This document shows, one piece after another, positions 32,680 to 44,808 of a stretch of DNA of 64,000 nucleotides; position 1 is the stretch's first letter, and the number at the start of each line of letters is the position of its first letter. The DNA comes from JAAFHI01 sp039793685. Lineage in GTDB: Bacteria; Acidobacteriota; Blastocatellia; Chloracidobacteriales; Chloracidobacteriaceae. The stretch is taken from positions 1 to 64,000 of the forward strand of contig JBDRAL010000086.1 in assembly GCA_039793685.1 (NCBI GenBank). The letters are read 5' to 3'. The notes beneath the pieces are model-generated. The model did no database searches and was not told where the DNA came from. It saw only the letters and a program-made list of their open reading frames with translations. The position numbers were made by a program, and so were the translations under genes.

Positions 32680-33437
32680 GGATGCAGACCGCGGAAGGCT
32701 TTGCCCTGAAAACGTTTCCCTACGCCGAAGCCCACCGGATCTGCGTGTTTTTCACGCGCCAGCAGGGGACGGTCAAAGCCGTGGCCCACGGGTCACGCAG
32801 CCTGAAAAGCAAATTCGGCTCCGGACTGGAACTCTTTTCGGAAGTGAAACTCTCCTACAAGGAACGCGAGGACCGGGAACTCGGCCAGCTCGTCACCTGC
32901 GACGTCGTCAGGTCGCGATTCGACGCGGCCTCCAACCCTTCCACGCAGGCCATGCTTTCGTGCTGGGCCGAGCTGGTAATCGAGTTTTTTCCTCCCCACC
33001 AGGCCAATGATGCGGTTTTCCGGCTGCTCTCCGCTTCCCTCGACTGCCTTGAACGCCCCTTCCAATCCGACAGCCTCTTCCACTATGTCGAAACCTGGCT
33101 GCTGAAGCTGGCCGGTTTTTTCCCCGACCTGCGGACCTGCCCGACCTGCGGCAACGCCTTCGCGCCTGATTCTGACATCCGGATTGCCCACGACGGCACC
33201 CCGGAATGCGTTTTCTGCGGAAGTGCGGGAGGGGCGACCCTCACGACCGAGGCCCGCTTCGTCATCGGAAAATTACTGCGGACTGCGCCGGGCGAGTTTT
33301 GTACATTGGAGTTGGCGACCTCCGCTCGTTCCTCCCTTGCGGAAGTCAACCAACGCCTCATTGGGGCGATACTCGAACGTCCCCTCAAAAGTTACTCGAT
33401 CTGGCGGCAACTTCGGATGGAACCACACGGTTTCTGA
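32676..33437 (+). CDS. recO: DNA repair protein RecO
   Basis: Loads RecA onto SSB-coated gaps together with RecR. The N-terminal OB fold (residues 1-80) includes AEGFALKTFPYAEAHRICVFFT and VAHGSRSLKSKFG. The C-terminal helical domain has a zinc knuckle: CPTCG and a second pair ECVFCG. At 253 residues it has the normal length. The overlap with the TMTC-like gene is unusual. Confidence 0.9.
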   Translation: MRMQTAEGFALKTFPYAEAHRICVFFTRQQGTVKAVAHGSRSLKSKFGSGLELFSEVKLSYKEREDRELGQLVTCDVVRSRFDAASNPSTQAMLSCWAELVIEFFPPHQANDAVFRLLSASLDCLERPFQSDSLFHYVETWLLKLAGFFPDLRTCPTCGNAFAPDSDIRIAHDGTPECVFCGSAGGATLTTEARFVIGKLLRTAPGEFCTLELATSARSSLAEVNQRLIGAILERPLKSYSIWRQLRMEPHGF

Positions 33438-33502
33438 ACGCCGGTCCGTATACTTTGGCACGTTCTTTTCCATCTTCTTCCGAATGAAATGCGAGGGCCG
33501 CC

Positions 33503-36304
<2,802 letters not shown>

Positions 36305-36314
36305 GGGAAACGGC

Positions 36315-36614
36315 GTGTCATCTCCACTGTTCGACTTCGTCAAGGTTTGCACCAGTTGCGGGCGGCGTGCCGAGGACGGGCGCGTCGCCGAACTGAGCGA
36401 ACGCCTTCTCCCGCTGCTCAAACGGGAACTTGAAAAAGACGGGCTGTCGGGGATGGTCCGCGCTTCGGGTCGGCCCTGCTTCGGGGTTTGCCCGAACAAC
36501 GGCATCCTCGTCGGCCTCGGCGATCAATCCACCCTGATGCCGGCGGAACGGCACGTCGTGCGGAGTCTGCACGATCTGGATTTTATCTACGCCCGGTTGA
36601 TGGGAGAAATCTGA
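36315..36614 (+). CDS. Small [2Fe-2S] ferredoxin-like protein
   Basis: A 99-residue protein with CTSCGRR near the N-terminus and GRPCFGVCPNNG at about 55-66. The spacing of the four Cys recalls thioredoxin-fold [2Fe-2S] proteins or the DUF1636 metal-binding group. GTG 36315 has GAGGGAAA upstream. It lies 10 bp after ppdK and may be cotranscribed with it; a redox role is inferred. Confidence 0.65.
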   Translation: MSSPLFDFVKVCTSCGRRAEDGRVAELSERLLPLLKRELEKDGLSGMVRASGRPCFGVCPNNGILVGLGDQSTLMPAERHVVRSLHDLDFIYARLMGEI

Positions 36615-36666
36615 CGCCACCCGGGCCGTTTTCCGGAAAATTGGCGGCGACTTCTCGTGACGGGCC

Positions 36667-37449
36667 TTAACTTTTAACGCTCCGGAAACGGTCAACGACG
36701 GCGCGGAGGCGGTCGTCGAGGCGCGCAAGTGCTTCCCGCTCGATTTCCGCGGGGATTCCCCCGAAAAACGCCTCGGCGACGCCGCCCGCGATGGCCGCCA
36801 TCGTGTCGGTATCGCCGCCGAGCGAAACGGCGTTGCGGATCGCGTCCTCGAAATCGGCCGCCTCAAGAAAACAGAGGAGCGACTGGGGGACCGACCCTTG
36901 GCACGACACGTCGAAAACGTAATCCGTTCGAATCTCGTCGAGCGGTCTTGAAAGGTCGTACCCGAAGCGATTCGTCGCCAGTTCGCGGATGTCGTCCTTC
37001 GAATGCCCGGTCCGGGCCAAAAATACGGCCGCCGCCGTGACCAGCGCACCGCGAACGCCCTCCGGATGGTTGTGCGTCACGTCGGCACAGCGTTTCGCTT
37101 CATTTAAAACTTCATCCAGCGTCGAAAACCAGTAGCCGACGGGGGCCACCCGCATCGCCGACCCGTTTCCCCAACTGTTGTACGGCTCACGGGAACAGGC
37201 CATCGCCCATCCGATGAACGACCCGCCGTAGCCCGCGTTCGGATAGTGAAAATAGTAGGAGTGAAAGGCATCGGCGTAGTCCGCACCCGCCATGAGCGCA
37301 TCGGCCACGGCCACCGACAACACCGTGTCGTCGGTGAAGCGGCCTTCCGGCTGAAAAAGGGGAAATTCCTTCGATTTCGGGGCGATTCCCCTGAGTCCGG
37401 GATATTCGTACACCGAGCCGACGATGTCTCCGACGATGACGCCGAGCAT
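36667..37449 (-). CDS. ADP-ribosylglycohydrolase family protein
   Basis: A 260-residue protein with the two metal-binding motifs of the family: GDIVGSVYEYP and FTDDTVLSVAVADAL at the N-terminus, and VSLGGDTDTMAAIAGGVAEAF at about 200-220. Members remove ADP-ribose from proteins (DraG) or other substrates. No nitrogenase or ADP-ribosyltransferase gene is near. It lies 24 bp downstream of the fucose gene on the same strand. Confidence 0.9.
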   Translation of the reverse strand: MLGVIVGDIVGSVYEYPGLRGIAPKSKEFPLFQPEGRFTDDTVLSVAVADALMAGADYADAFHSYYFHYPNAGYGGSFIGWAMACSREPYNSWGNGSAMRVAPVGYWFSTLDEVLNEAKRCADVTHNHPEGVRGALVTAAAVFLARTGHSKDDIRELATNRFGYDLSRPLDEIRTDYVFDVSCQGSVPQSLLCFLEAADFEDAIRNAVSLGGDTDTMAAIAGGVAEAFFGGIPAEIEREALARLDDRLRAVVDRFRSVKS

Positions 37450-37473
37450 GGCCGTTCCCTCCCCTCGAAAGTT

Positions 37474-38406
37474 TTATTCCGTGCCGTGTTCCAGAAACCA
37501 CCGATAGGTGGACTCGATGCCCTCGCGCAGTCCGATGCGGGCTTTCCAGCCGGTCGTGTGGAGGCGCGACACGTCGAGCAGCTTGCGTGGCGTGCCGTCC
37601 GGTTTTTCCGTGTCGTAGACGATTTCCCCCTCAAACCCCACCACGTCCCGAATGAGGGAGGCCAGTTCGCCGATGGAGAGGTCCTCGCCGACGCCGACGT
37701 TGACGATGCCTGCGTCATCGTAGTGCAGCATGAGGTGGAGCGCGGCGTCAGCGAGGTCGTCCACATGCAGAAATTCGCGGCGGGGCGTGCCCGTTCCCCA
37801 CACCGTCACCGTCGGCGCGTCAGCCGCCTTGGCTTCGTGAAATTTTCGCAGCAAGGCAGACAAAACGTGCGACGTTTGAAGGTTGAAATCGTCGCCGGGG
37901 CCGTAAAGATTGGTCGGCATCAGGGAGATGCCGTTCATTCCGTATTGCCGCCGGTAGGAATCCACCATGACGATGCCGGCGATTTTGGCCACGGCGTAGG
38001 GTTCGTTGGTCGGTTCGAGCACCCCGGTGAGGAGATGCTCTTCCTTCATCGGCTGCGGCGCGAACTTCGGGTAAATGCAGGAAGAACCGAGAAACAGCAG
38101 TTTCCTGACGCCGTTGCGGTACGCCGCGTCAATAACGTTGGTCTGAATCAGCAGATTGTCGCGAATGAAATCCGCCCGGTAGGTGTTGTTGGCGAGAATG
38201 CCACCCACCTTTGCCGCCGAGAGAAAGACGTATTCCGGGCGATGTTCGGCGAAAAACGCCTCGGTATCCGCCTGACGAGTGAGGTCAAGTTCTGAACGGC
38301 CTCGGACAATGAGGTTTGAAAAACCCTCGGCTGCCAGTTTCCGGTGAATGGCCGATCCGACCAGACCGCGATGACCGGCAATGAAAATCGAACTTCCCTT
38401 ATCCAT
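37474..38406 (-). CDS. fcl: GDP-L-fucose synthase
   Basis: Epimerises and reduces the GDP-4-keto-6-deoxymannose made by Gmd to GDP-L-fucose. The NAD(P) motif is GHRGLVGSAIHRKL (residues about 10-23), and the catalytic Tyr-Lys is in EPYAVAKIAG. ATG 38406, with GGGAG upstream, overlaps the end of gmd by 8 bp and fits the family start better than a longer frame. The pair feeds surface glycan synthesis. Confidence 0.94.
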   Translation of the reverse strand: MDKGSSIFIAGHRGLVGSAIHRKLAAEGFSNLIVRGRSELDLTRQADTEAFFAEHRPEYVFLSAAKVGGILANNTYRADFIRDNLLIQTNVIDAAYRNGVRKLLFLGSSCIYPKFAPQPMKEEHLLTGVLEPTNEPYAVAKIAGIVMVDSYRRQYGMNGISLMPTNLYGPGDDFNLQTSHVLSALLRKFHEAKAADAPTVTVWGTGTPRREFLHVDDLADAALHLMLHYDDAGIVNVGVGEDLSIGELASLIRDVVGFEGEIVYDTEKPDGTPRKLLDVSRLHTTGWKARIGLREGIESTYRWFLEHGTE

Positions 38407-39448
38407 CGTTGCGGTCTCCCACATTGATCTGGTGTCCGGCATCCCGCAGCGTCATTTCCTGTTTCGCCAGATTCAGGTCGTGTTCGACCATCATGGCGAC
38501 CAGCTCCTTGAAGGAAACACGGGGCTTCCACCCGAGGGTTTCCCGGGCCTTGGTCGAATCACCGAGCAGATAATCCACTTCGGCGGGCCGGAAATAGCGC
38601 GGATCGATTTCGACGAATTCCTTCCAGTCGAGTTCGAGATGGCCAAACGCCACTTCAAGAAATTCGCGCACGGAATAGGATTCGTTGGTGGCGACGACGT
38701 AATCGTCGGGCTTTTCCTGCTGGAGCATCAGCCACATCGCCTCGACGTAATCTCCCGCGAAGCCCCAGTCCCGCTTGGCGTCCAGATTGCCGAGGTAGAG
38801 CTTTTTCTGAAGTCCGCACTTGATGCGGCCCAGCGCCCGCGTGATCTTGCGCGTCACGAAGGTTTCCCCGCGGCGCGGCGATTCGTGGTTAAAGAGGATT
38901 CCATTGCAGGCGAACATCCCGTAGGACTCGCGGTAGTTCACCGTGTACCAGTGGGCCGCGACTTTTGCCACGGCGTACGGACTGCGGGGATGAAACGGTG
39001 TCGCCTCGCTCTGCGGCGGTTTGGCCGCGCCGAACATTTCCGATGACCCCGCCTGATAGAACCGGATTTCCCGTCCGGAATGAACCATGTAATCACGGAT
39101 GGATTCGAGCATCCGCAAAACCCCGGTTCCGACCACGTCCCCGGTATATTCGGATTGTTCAAAGGACACCTTGACGTGCGACTGGGCCGCCAGATTGTAG
39201 ACCTCGTCCGGTTGTACCTTTTCGAGAATCCGGCGCAGGCTCGAACCATCGGCCAGGTCACCGTAGTGCATCGTCAATCCCTTATTCTGGTCATGGGGAT
39301 CGGAATAAAGGTGATTGATACGGGAAGTATTGAACGTGCTTGCCCGACGGACGATACCGTGGACGGCATAACCCTTGCTCAAAAGAAATTCGGTCAAATA
39401 CGAACCATCCTGGCCGGTAACGCCAGTGACGAGGGCGATCTTGGTCAT
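38399..39448 (-). CDS. gmd: GDP-mannose 4,6-dehydratase
   Basis: Converts GDP-mannose to GDP-4-keto-6-deoxymannose. It has the short-chain dehydrogenase motif GVTGQDGSYLTEFLL, the substrate loop RRASTFNTSRI, the catalytic SPYAVAKVAAHW and a GRIKCGLQKKLYLGNLDAKRDW stretch. The 349-residue length is typical. It is first in the two-gene fucose operon and divergent from the metallopeptidase gene. Confidence 0.95.
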   Translation of the reverse strand: MTKIALVTGVTGQDGSYLTEFLLSKGYAVHGIVRRASTFNTSRINHLYSDPHDQNKGLTMHYGDLADGSSLRRILEKVQPDEVYNLAAQSHVKVSFEQSEYTGDVVGTGVLRMLESIRDYMVHSGREIRFYQAGSSEMFGAAKPPQSEATPFHPRSPYAVAKVAAHWYTVNYRESYGMFACNGILFNHESPRRGETFVTRKITRALGRIKCGLQKKLYLGNLDAKRDWGFAGDYVEAMWLMLQQEKPDDYVVATNESYSVREFLEVAFGHLELDWKEFVEIDPRYFRPAEVDYLLGDSTKARETLGWKPRVSFKELVAMMVEHDLNLAKQEMTLRDAGHQINVGDRNDG

Positions 39449-39601
39449 TGGGGAAGCCTCGGAAAACGGAAAAAACGTGCGGGCTGAAAATCATGCGAGG
39501 CGGCGTTTATACGTTACCCGTCGCTCGGCTTGTCAAGCGTTTGTTTCCCGCGAATGGGTTTGTTACATTTCTGACCAATTTTCAAAAAGGATATTCCAAC
39601 C

Positions 39602-42238
39602 ATGAGACACTGCACGCGTCTACTTTTTGCAGCGCTGATTACCGGGCTGATTTTGGGTGGGATCTGGTCGGAACGCCGGGTTTCCGCCGGCGGCACCACG
39701 ACGACCACCGGCACTTCCCGCCCGGTTCAGCCACTTATTCGGGAAAAAAGGCTTACCGCGGGTCCGGGACAGGAATCACGGGGACCTCGGCCCCGCATCA
39801 CCTCGCTGGTTCGCAACCACGCAACCATCCAGGCCGACACCGCCCTGTTGAACTCACAAGCGCGAAAATCCGGGCACCTTTCCCTCGTCATTGCCAACCG
39901 CCCGATGGAAATCGACCTTCAACTCAACGACCTTCGCGCCCCCAACTATATCGCCGAGGAAATTCAGGCAGACGGGTCGCGGCGGCAGCTCACTTCAGGG
40001 CCGGTCCGGACCTGGCGCGGCACGGTCGCCGGGATGCCGAAGGCGGAAGCCCGGTTCACACTCGATGAAAACACGCTGGAAGGAATCATCTTTGACGATG
40101 ACGACTGGTACATCGTCGAACCGCTCAGCCGGTACGACGAATCCGCCGGTCCCGGTGATTTTGTGACCTACCGTCGGACCGACCTGATTGAGCAGTCCAT
40201 GGGGACCTGCGGGACGACGCTGGCACAGGAAATCCAGACGCAGGCGGCCCGGCTCGGGCAGAACGCGAAAAAACCCGACCCGACGCCCCAGCCCCAGATT
40301 CAATGGCGCATTGAACTGGCCACCGACGCCGACAGTGATTTCGTCACGGCCCTTGGAAATTCGGACAACGCCAACGCTGAAATCCAGACCATTATCAATC
40401 AGGTGGACGGGATTTATCAGCAACAGCTTCTTTTGAGTTTCACCATCGTCCGGCAGGTGACCCGCACCACCCCCGGCCCCTACACCTCGACAAATCCATC
40501 AACCCTTCTGGCGGCGGTCAAGGACGAATGGAACGCGAATTTCACCGGTCAGGCGCGCGATCTCGTCCATATGTTCACCGGGAAGGACCTCGATGGAACA
40601 ACCATCGGGATTGCGTACACGGGCGTCATTTGCAGTGTTCCGACCTTCAGCTACGGATTGTCACAGCGGTTCAATCAAACTCCCCAGAAATTCGTCCTGA
40701 CCGCCCACGAAATGGGTCACAATTTCAGCGCCCAGCACCCCGATCAGGTCAGCCCGCCCGTTACGGAATGCGTGGGAACGATCATGAACAGTTCCGTGAC
40801 TCCGGGGCAGACTTTCTGCAATTTCTCGAAAGGCGAAATCTCGGGATTCATTGCCATTCCGGCCAACTCGGCGTGTCTGACGCAGGTTCAGAACACCTGT
40901 TCCTTCTCGGCCTCGCCGACGAGCGGGAACTTCCAGATTGGGGGCGGAAACGGCTCCACGACCGTCACCACCGGAACCGGATGCAACTGGACCGCCTTTT
41001 CCCAGGTTTCGTGGATTACCATAAACACGCCTACCGGCCAGACCAGCGGGAACGGCACAGTGTCTTTTACCGTTGCGTCCAACTCGGGCGGTTTTGCCCG
41101 AACCGGAACCTTCGTCGCCGCTGGACAGGTCGTGACCATTAACCAGGCGGGTACGCAGACCTGCCCCACGACGCAAATCAACTTCAAACAAACTTTGAAT
41201 GGCGACCTCGCCACCAACGATTGCCCCATGACCCGGACCACTTCGTGCGGCGCGGGGACGCGGACTTTCGACCAGTACCAGTTCAGCGGAGTCGCCGGTC
41301 AGCAGGTGGCCATTTCCCTGACGGCGGCCAATCCGACCGCCCTCGACACCTATCTGTTCCTGATTGGCCCGACCGGTTCCGTGGTCGCGGAAAACGACGA
41401 TATCGTCCTCAATACGAATACCAACTCGCGCATTCCGGCCACCGGGTTCCTGACGCTTCCGGCCACCGGGACCTATACGATTGAAGCCACCTCCTGCAAT
41501 CCGAACGCGGTCGGCAGTTACACCATTTCGGCCCAACGGCAGAAAAATCCGACCACGCCCGGTCAATACCGTCCCTCGAACGGGTTCGTTTACATCCGGA
41601 ACACCAACGACACGGGTATCGCCAATTCCGAATTTTTCTACGGCATTGCGAGCGACATCCCGATTTCCGGTGACTGGAACGGTGACGGCGTGGATACCGT
41701 CGGCATTTACCGTAACGGCCAGTTCTTCCTGCGAAATTCGAACGACACGGGTAACGCCGACATCAACTTTGCCTTCGGCGCGCCTGGCGATCTGCCAATC
41801 GCGGGTGACTGGGACGGCGACGGCATCGACACCATCGGCCTTGTACGCGGAAATCTCATCTTCCTGAGAAATTCAAACTCCACCGGGGCACCCGACATCA
41901 GCTTCGCCTACGGTTCGGCCAGCGATCTCTATATCGCGGGCGACTGGAACGGAGACGGTATCGACACCATCGGATGTTTCCGTCCGACCAACGGCTTCGT
42001 TTACCTGCGCAATTCGAACACGACCGGCGTCGCCGATATCGAGTTCTTCTACGGTATTGCGGGCGACAAACCGGTGGCGGGCGACTGGAATGCCGACGGG
42101 ATCGACACCATCGGCATCGTCCGGAGCAATGGGTGGTTTTTGAGAAACACGAACACCACCGGCTTCGCCGACCTTCAATTCACCTACGGTACCCCCACCG
42201 ACGTTCCGATTGTCGGCGACTGGAACGGAATCCAGTAA
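39602..42238 (+). CDS. Secreted zinc metallopeptidase with BACON, PPC and FG-GAP-like repeats
   Basis: An 878-residue exported protein with a signal peptide (residues 1-29). The reprolysin-like zinc site is HEMGHNFSAQH (about residue 369) with the Met-turn GTIMNSS. Then comes a BACON-like domain (about 435-525, CNWTAFSQVSWITI), a pre-peptidase C-terminal domain (about 545-645) and five repeats of about 44 residues with the core GDWNGDGIDTIG, which look calcium-binding. It probably digests proteins outside the cell. The five repeats are close copies and could change in number by recombination. Confidence 0.85.
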   Translation: MRHCTRLLFAALITGLILGGIWSERRVSAGGTTTTTGTSRPVQPLIREKRLTAGPGQESRGPRPRITSLVRNHATIQADTALLNSQARKSGHLSLVIANRPMEIDLQLNDLRAPNYIAEEIQADGSRRQLTSGPVRTWRGTVAGMPKAEARFTLDENTLEGIIFDDDDWYIVEPLSRYDESAGPGDFVTYRRTDLIEQSMGTCGTTLAQEIQTQAARLGQNAKKPDPTPQPQIQWRIELATDADSDFVTALGNSDNANAEIQTIINQVDGIYQQQLLLSFTIVRQVTRTTPGPYTSTNPSTLLAAVKDEWNANFTGQARDLVHMFTGKDLDGTTIGIAYTGVICSVPTFSYGLSQRFNQTPQKFVLTAHEMGHNFSAQHPDQVSPPVTECVGTIMNSSVTPGQTFCNFSKGEISGFIAIPANSACLTQVQNTCSFSASPTSGNFQIGGGNGSTTVTTGTGCNWTAFSQVSWITINTPTGQTSGNGTVSFTVASNSGGFARTGTFVAAGQVVTINQAGTQTCPTTQINFKQTLNGDLATNDCPMTRTTSCGAGTRTFDQYQFSGVAGQQVAISLTAANPTALDTYLFLIGPTGSVVAENDDIVLNTNTNSRIPATGFLTLPATGTYTIEATSCNPNAVGSYTISAQRQKNPTTPGQYRPSNGFVYIRNTNDTGIANSEFFYGIASDIPISGDWNGDGVDTVGIYRNGQFFLRNSNDTGNADINFAFGAPGDLPIAGDWDGDGIDTIGLVRGNLIFLRNSNSTGAPDISFAYGSASDLYIAGDWNGDGIDTIGCFRPTNGFVYLRNSNTTGVADIEFFYGIAGDKPVAGDWNADGIDTIGIVRSNGWFLRNTNTTGFADLQFTYGTPTDVPIVGDWNGIQ

Positions 42239-42239
42239 G

Positions 42240-42350
42240 CAAAGTCTGAAGTCGAGAGTCGGGAGTCGGGAGTCTAAAAAAGCCCCTGACTCCTACTCTT
42301 CAGGCTGTTTCCTGAGACTCTCGACTCCAGACTCTCGACTCCAGACTATT
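42240..42350. repeat. Inverted AGTCGAG-type heptamer arrays
   Basis: Left array (42243-42275) of AGTCTGA/AGTCGAG/AGTCGGG units and right array (42315-42348) of the complementary GACTCTC/GACTCCA units; the spacer also forms a small hairpin. Confidence 0.8.
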
Positions 42351-42355
42351 CAATC

Positions 42356-44554
42356 GTGACTTTCCGCTCATCCCTTTTCCTCCGGCTTCTTTTCGTTACC
42401 CTCGGAGGCTGGGTGACGGGAAACGTCTCGGCTCAAGTGATTCCGACACCGGACAGCAAGCCGAAGGTGATCCTTTCGAAAACGACGGACCCAATCAAGG
42501 TTGACGGGATTCTGGATGAATCCGCGTGGCAAAACGCCCAGGTCATCAGGGATTTTCGTCAGCAGGAGCCATACGAGGGCACTCCGGCGACCGAAAAGAC
42601 GGAAGCGCGGGTGATTTTTGATGGTCGCCACCTGTATTTCGGAATCCGCGCCTTTGACAGCGAACCGGACAAGATCAATGCCCGCGACCTGAATCGGGAT
42701 TCCGGGTTCGGAAATGACGACAAGATTGAAATCCTGCTCGATACCTACCACGATCTGAGAAATGCCTACCGATTCGCGGTCAATCCGCTTGGAACGCAGC
42801 AGGACGCCCTCGTGACCGACGAAGGCCGGGACGTCAACGTTTCGTGGGATACCGTCTGGTATTCCGAAGCCAGAATGGACGGGGAGGGCTGGACGGTCGA
42901 GATCGCGATTCCCCTTTCGAGCCTCCGGTTTCGTGACGGCGCGGACACCTGGGGCATCAATATTGCCCGGATCATCCGTCGAAAAAACGAGGAGGCGTTG
43001 TGGTCGAGCTGGCAGCGCGCTTTCGGCCTTGAGCGGGTTTCACAAGCGGGCGAACTCGGCGGCGTCGAGGACCTTCGGAGACGGCGGCTGGTTGAAATCA
43101 AACCGTACGTCACCGCCCGTGCCCGCCAGAACGTTTCGCCGATCCTCGGGAACCGAATCGAAAACGGGGTCGCGATGGCGGCCGGGATCGAAGTCGCCCG
43201 GATTGGAATCACGCCGTCCCTGACGGCGGAGTTCACCGCCAACCCCGACTTCGGACAGGCGGAGGTGGACCAGCAGGTGGTCAATCTCACCCGCTTTTCC
43301 GTGTTTTTCCCCGAACGGCGCGATTTTTTCCTCGAAAACGCGGGAATTTTCCTTTTCGGACGACCGGGCGTGAACCAGATGTTCTTTACCCGGCGGATTG
43401 GTCTGACCGAAAACGGCGCGCCGGTGCCAATCGATTACGGCGCGAAAGTCACCGGGAAAATCGGAGATTTCAACGTCGGTTTTCTCCACGTCCAGACCCG
43501 CGAGCAAACGGCGGAAGACACACCCCAGCAGATTCCACGCCAACAGTTCACGGTTGCGCGGGTCAAGCGCGACATTTTCGGACGCTCGAATATCGGCGGC
43601 ATCTTCACCAACCGGCAGGGCGGAACCACCCACGCCTACAACCGGGGGGCCGGGGTGGACACCCAGCTCAACCTTTCGAATTACTGGAACGTTTACGGTT
43701 TTTTCGCCAAGACCTTCACGCCGGGACTCACCGGCGAGGATTACACCTTCCGAATTCAATCCGAATACAATGACAACCGCCTGAACCTGTTCGGGGTGTA
43801 CGAGGACATCGGCCGCAACTACAACCCGGAACTCGGGTTCGCGGTGCGGACGGGCATCCGTCAGTACTTCGGTGCGGCGACCTACAAAATCCGCCCGACG
43901 GCGTGGAAAAACGTTCTGCGTGAAATGCGTTTTACCAGCTATCTTGAATACTACGCCGAACGCCAGACCAACACCCTCCAGACCCGGACGCTTTTCACCT
44001 CCATCCAGGCGGACTTCAGCAACTCGGCCTATGCCTTTTTCCAACCCTACAACGGCGTGACCGACCGCCTTTCACAGCCATTCCGCATTCGGCCGGGAAT
44101 CACGATTCCAGCCGGGACGTACCAAAACCGCCGAGCCGAAATCGGCGGCGGTTCGGACAGTACGAAACGGTTTCAAATGGACGGAAATTATGCTTGGGGA
44201 ACGTTTTACGGCGGAAACCGGCGCGAGGCGAGTGCAAATTTCACCTACCGGGCCAACGAACACCTTTCCCTGACGGCCGGTGATTCCTTCAATCTGGTCG
44301 AACTGCCGCAAGGAAGTTTTTCCACAAACCTTTTCACCGGTCGCGTCACTTACAATTTTTCGCGAAAAGTTCTCTCGACGGTTTTGCTTCAACTCAATTC
44401 CGCCGCCCGCATTTCGAGCATCAATGCGCGGGTCCGTTACAACTACCGACCGAATTCCGACATTTTCTTCATTTACAACCAGACGACCGGAAACGGTCTG
44501 GAGCGTCCGACCCGTCAATTTCAGGTCAAGGTGACGTACGACTTCATTCGGTAG
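42356..44554 (+). CDS. CBM9-like and DUF5916-type outer-membrane protein
   Basis: A 732-residue exported protein starting at GTG 42356 with a signal peptide ending near NVSAQ. The N-terminal 200 residues resemble carbohydrate-binding family 9 (PIKVDGILDESAWQNAQV, HLYFGIRAFDSEPDKI). The rest has alternating strands and ends in VKVTYDFIR, as a beta barrel would. An FSVFFPERRDFFLENAGIF stretch is typical of DUF5916 proteins in Acidobacteria and Bacteroidota. The role, perhaps in glycan uptake or sensing, is not known. Confidence 0.78.
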   Translation: MTFRSSLFLRLLFVTLGGWVTGNVSAQVIPTPDSKPKVILSKTTDPIKVDGILDESAWQNAQVIRDFRQQEPYEGTPATEKTEARVIFDGRHLYFGIRAFDSEPDKINARDLNRDSGFGNDDKIEILLDTYHDLRNAYRFAVNPLGTQQDALVTDEGRDVNVSWDTVWYSEARMDGEGWTVEIAIPLSSLRFRDGADTWGINIARIIRRKNEEALWSSWQRAFGLERVSQAGELGGVEDLRRRRLVEIKPYVTARARQNVSPILGNRIENGVAMAAGIEVARIGITPSLTAEFTANPDFGQAEVDQQVVNLTRFSVFFPERRDFFLENAGIFLFGRPGVNQMFFTRRIGLTENGAPVPIDYGAKVTGKIGDFNVGFLHVQTREQTAEDTPQQIPRQQFTVARVKRDIFGRSNIGGIFTNRQGGTTHAYNRGAGVDTQLNLSNYWNVYGFFAKTFTPGLTGEDYTFRIQSEYNDNRLNLFGVYEDIGRNYNPELGFAVRTGIRQYFGAATYKIRPTAWKNVLREMRFTSYLEYYAERQTNTLQTRTLFTSIQADFSNSAYAFFQPYNGVTDRLSQPFRIRPGITIPAGTYQNRRAEIGGGSDSTKRFQMDGNYAWGTFYGGNRREASANFTYRANEHLSLTAGDSFNLVELPQGSFSTNLFTGRVTYNFSRKVLSTVLLQLNSAARISSINARVRYNYRPNSDIFFIYNQTTGNGLERPTRQFQVKVTYDFIR

Positions 44555-44808
44555 CCGTCAGTGGCCAGCGGCCAGTCGCCAGTGGTCAGTCGCCAGTTCC
44601 GGAAATCCACATGGATATAGGATCGCGCGCGTACGATGCGTCACGGGCAAAAGTTTCGTGAATCGGGATGCCTCGCCGAGCCAGACATTCCGGTTGGAAA
44701 GACGGACGGAAGGCGATTCGGAAACCTGAAAAAGTTTAAGGGGAGCAAATACGACGTATTCGCTCCCCTTTGTTTTTATACTGACGACTGACTACTGGCG
44801 ACTGGCCA
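44555..44808. repeat. Inverted heptamer arrays and a strong terminator between convergent genes
   Basis: Left array (44555-44597) of GTCAGTG/GCCAGTC units and right array (44783-44811) of complementary units. Between them, 44738-44770 forms a near-perfect hairpin (AAGGGGAGC / GCTCCCCTT plus inner pairing) followed by a T run, which can stop transcription from the left and perhaps both sides. Confidence 0.8.
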
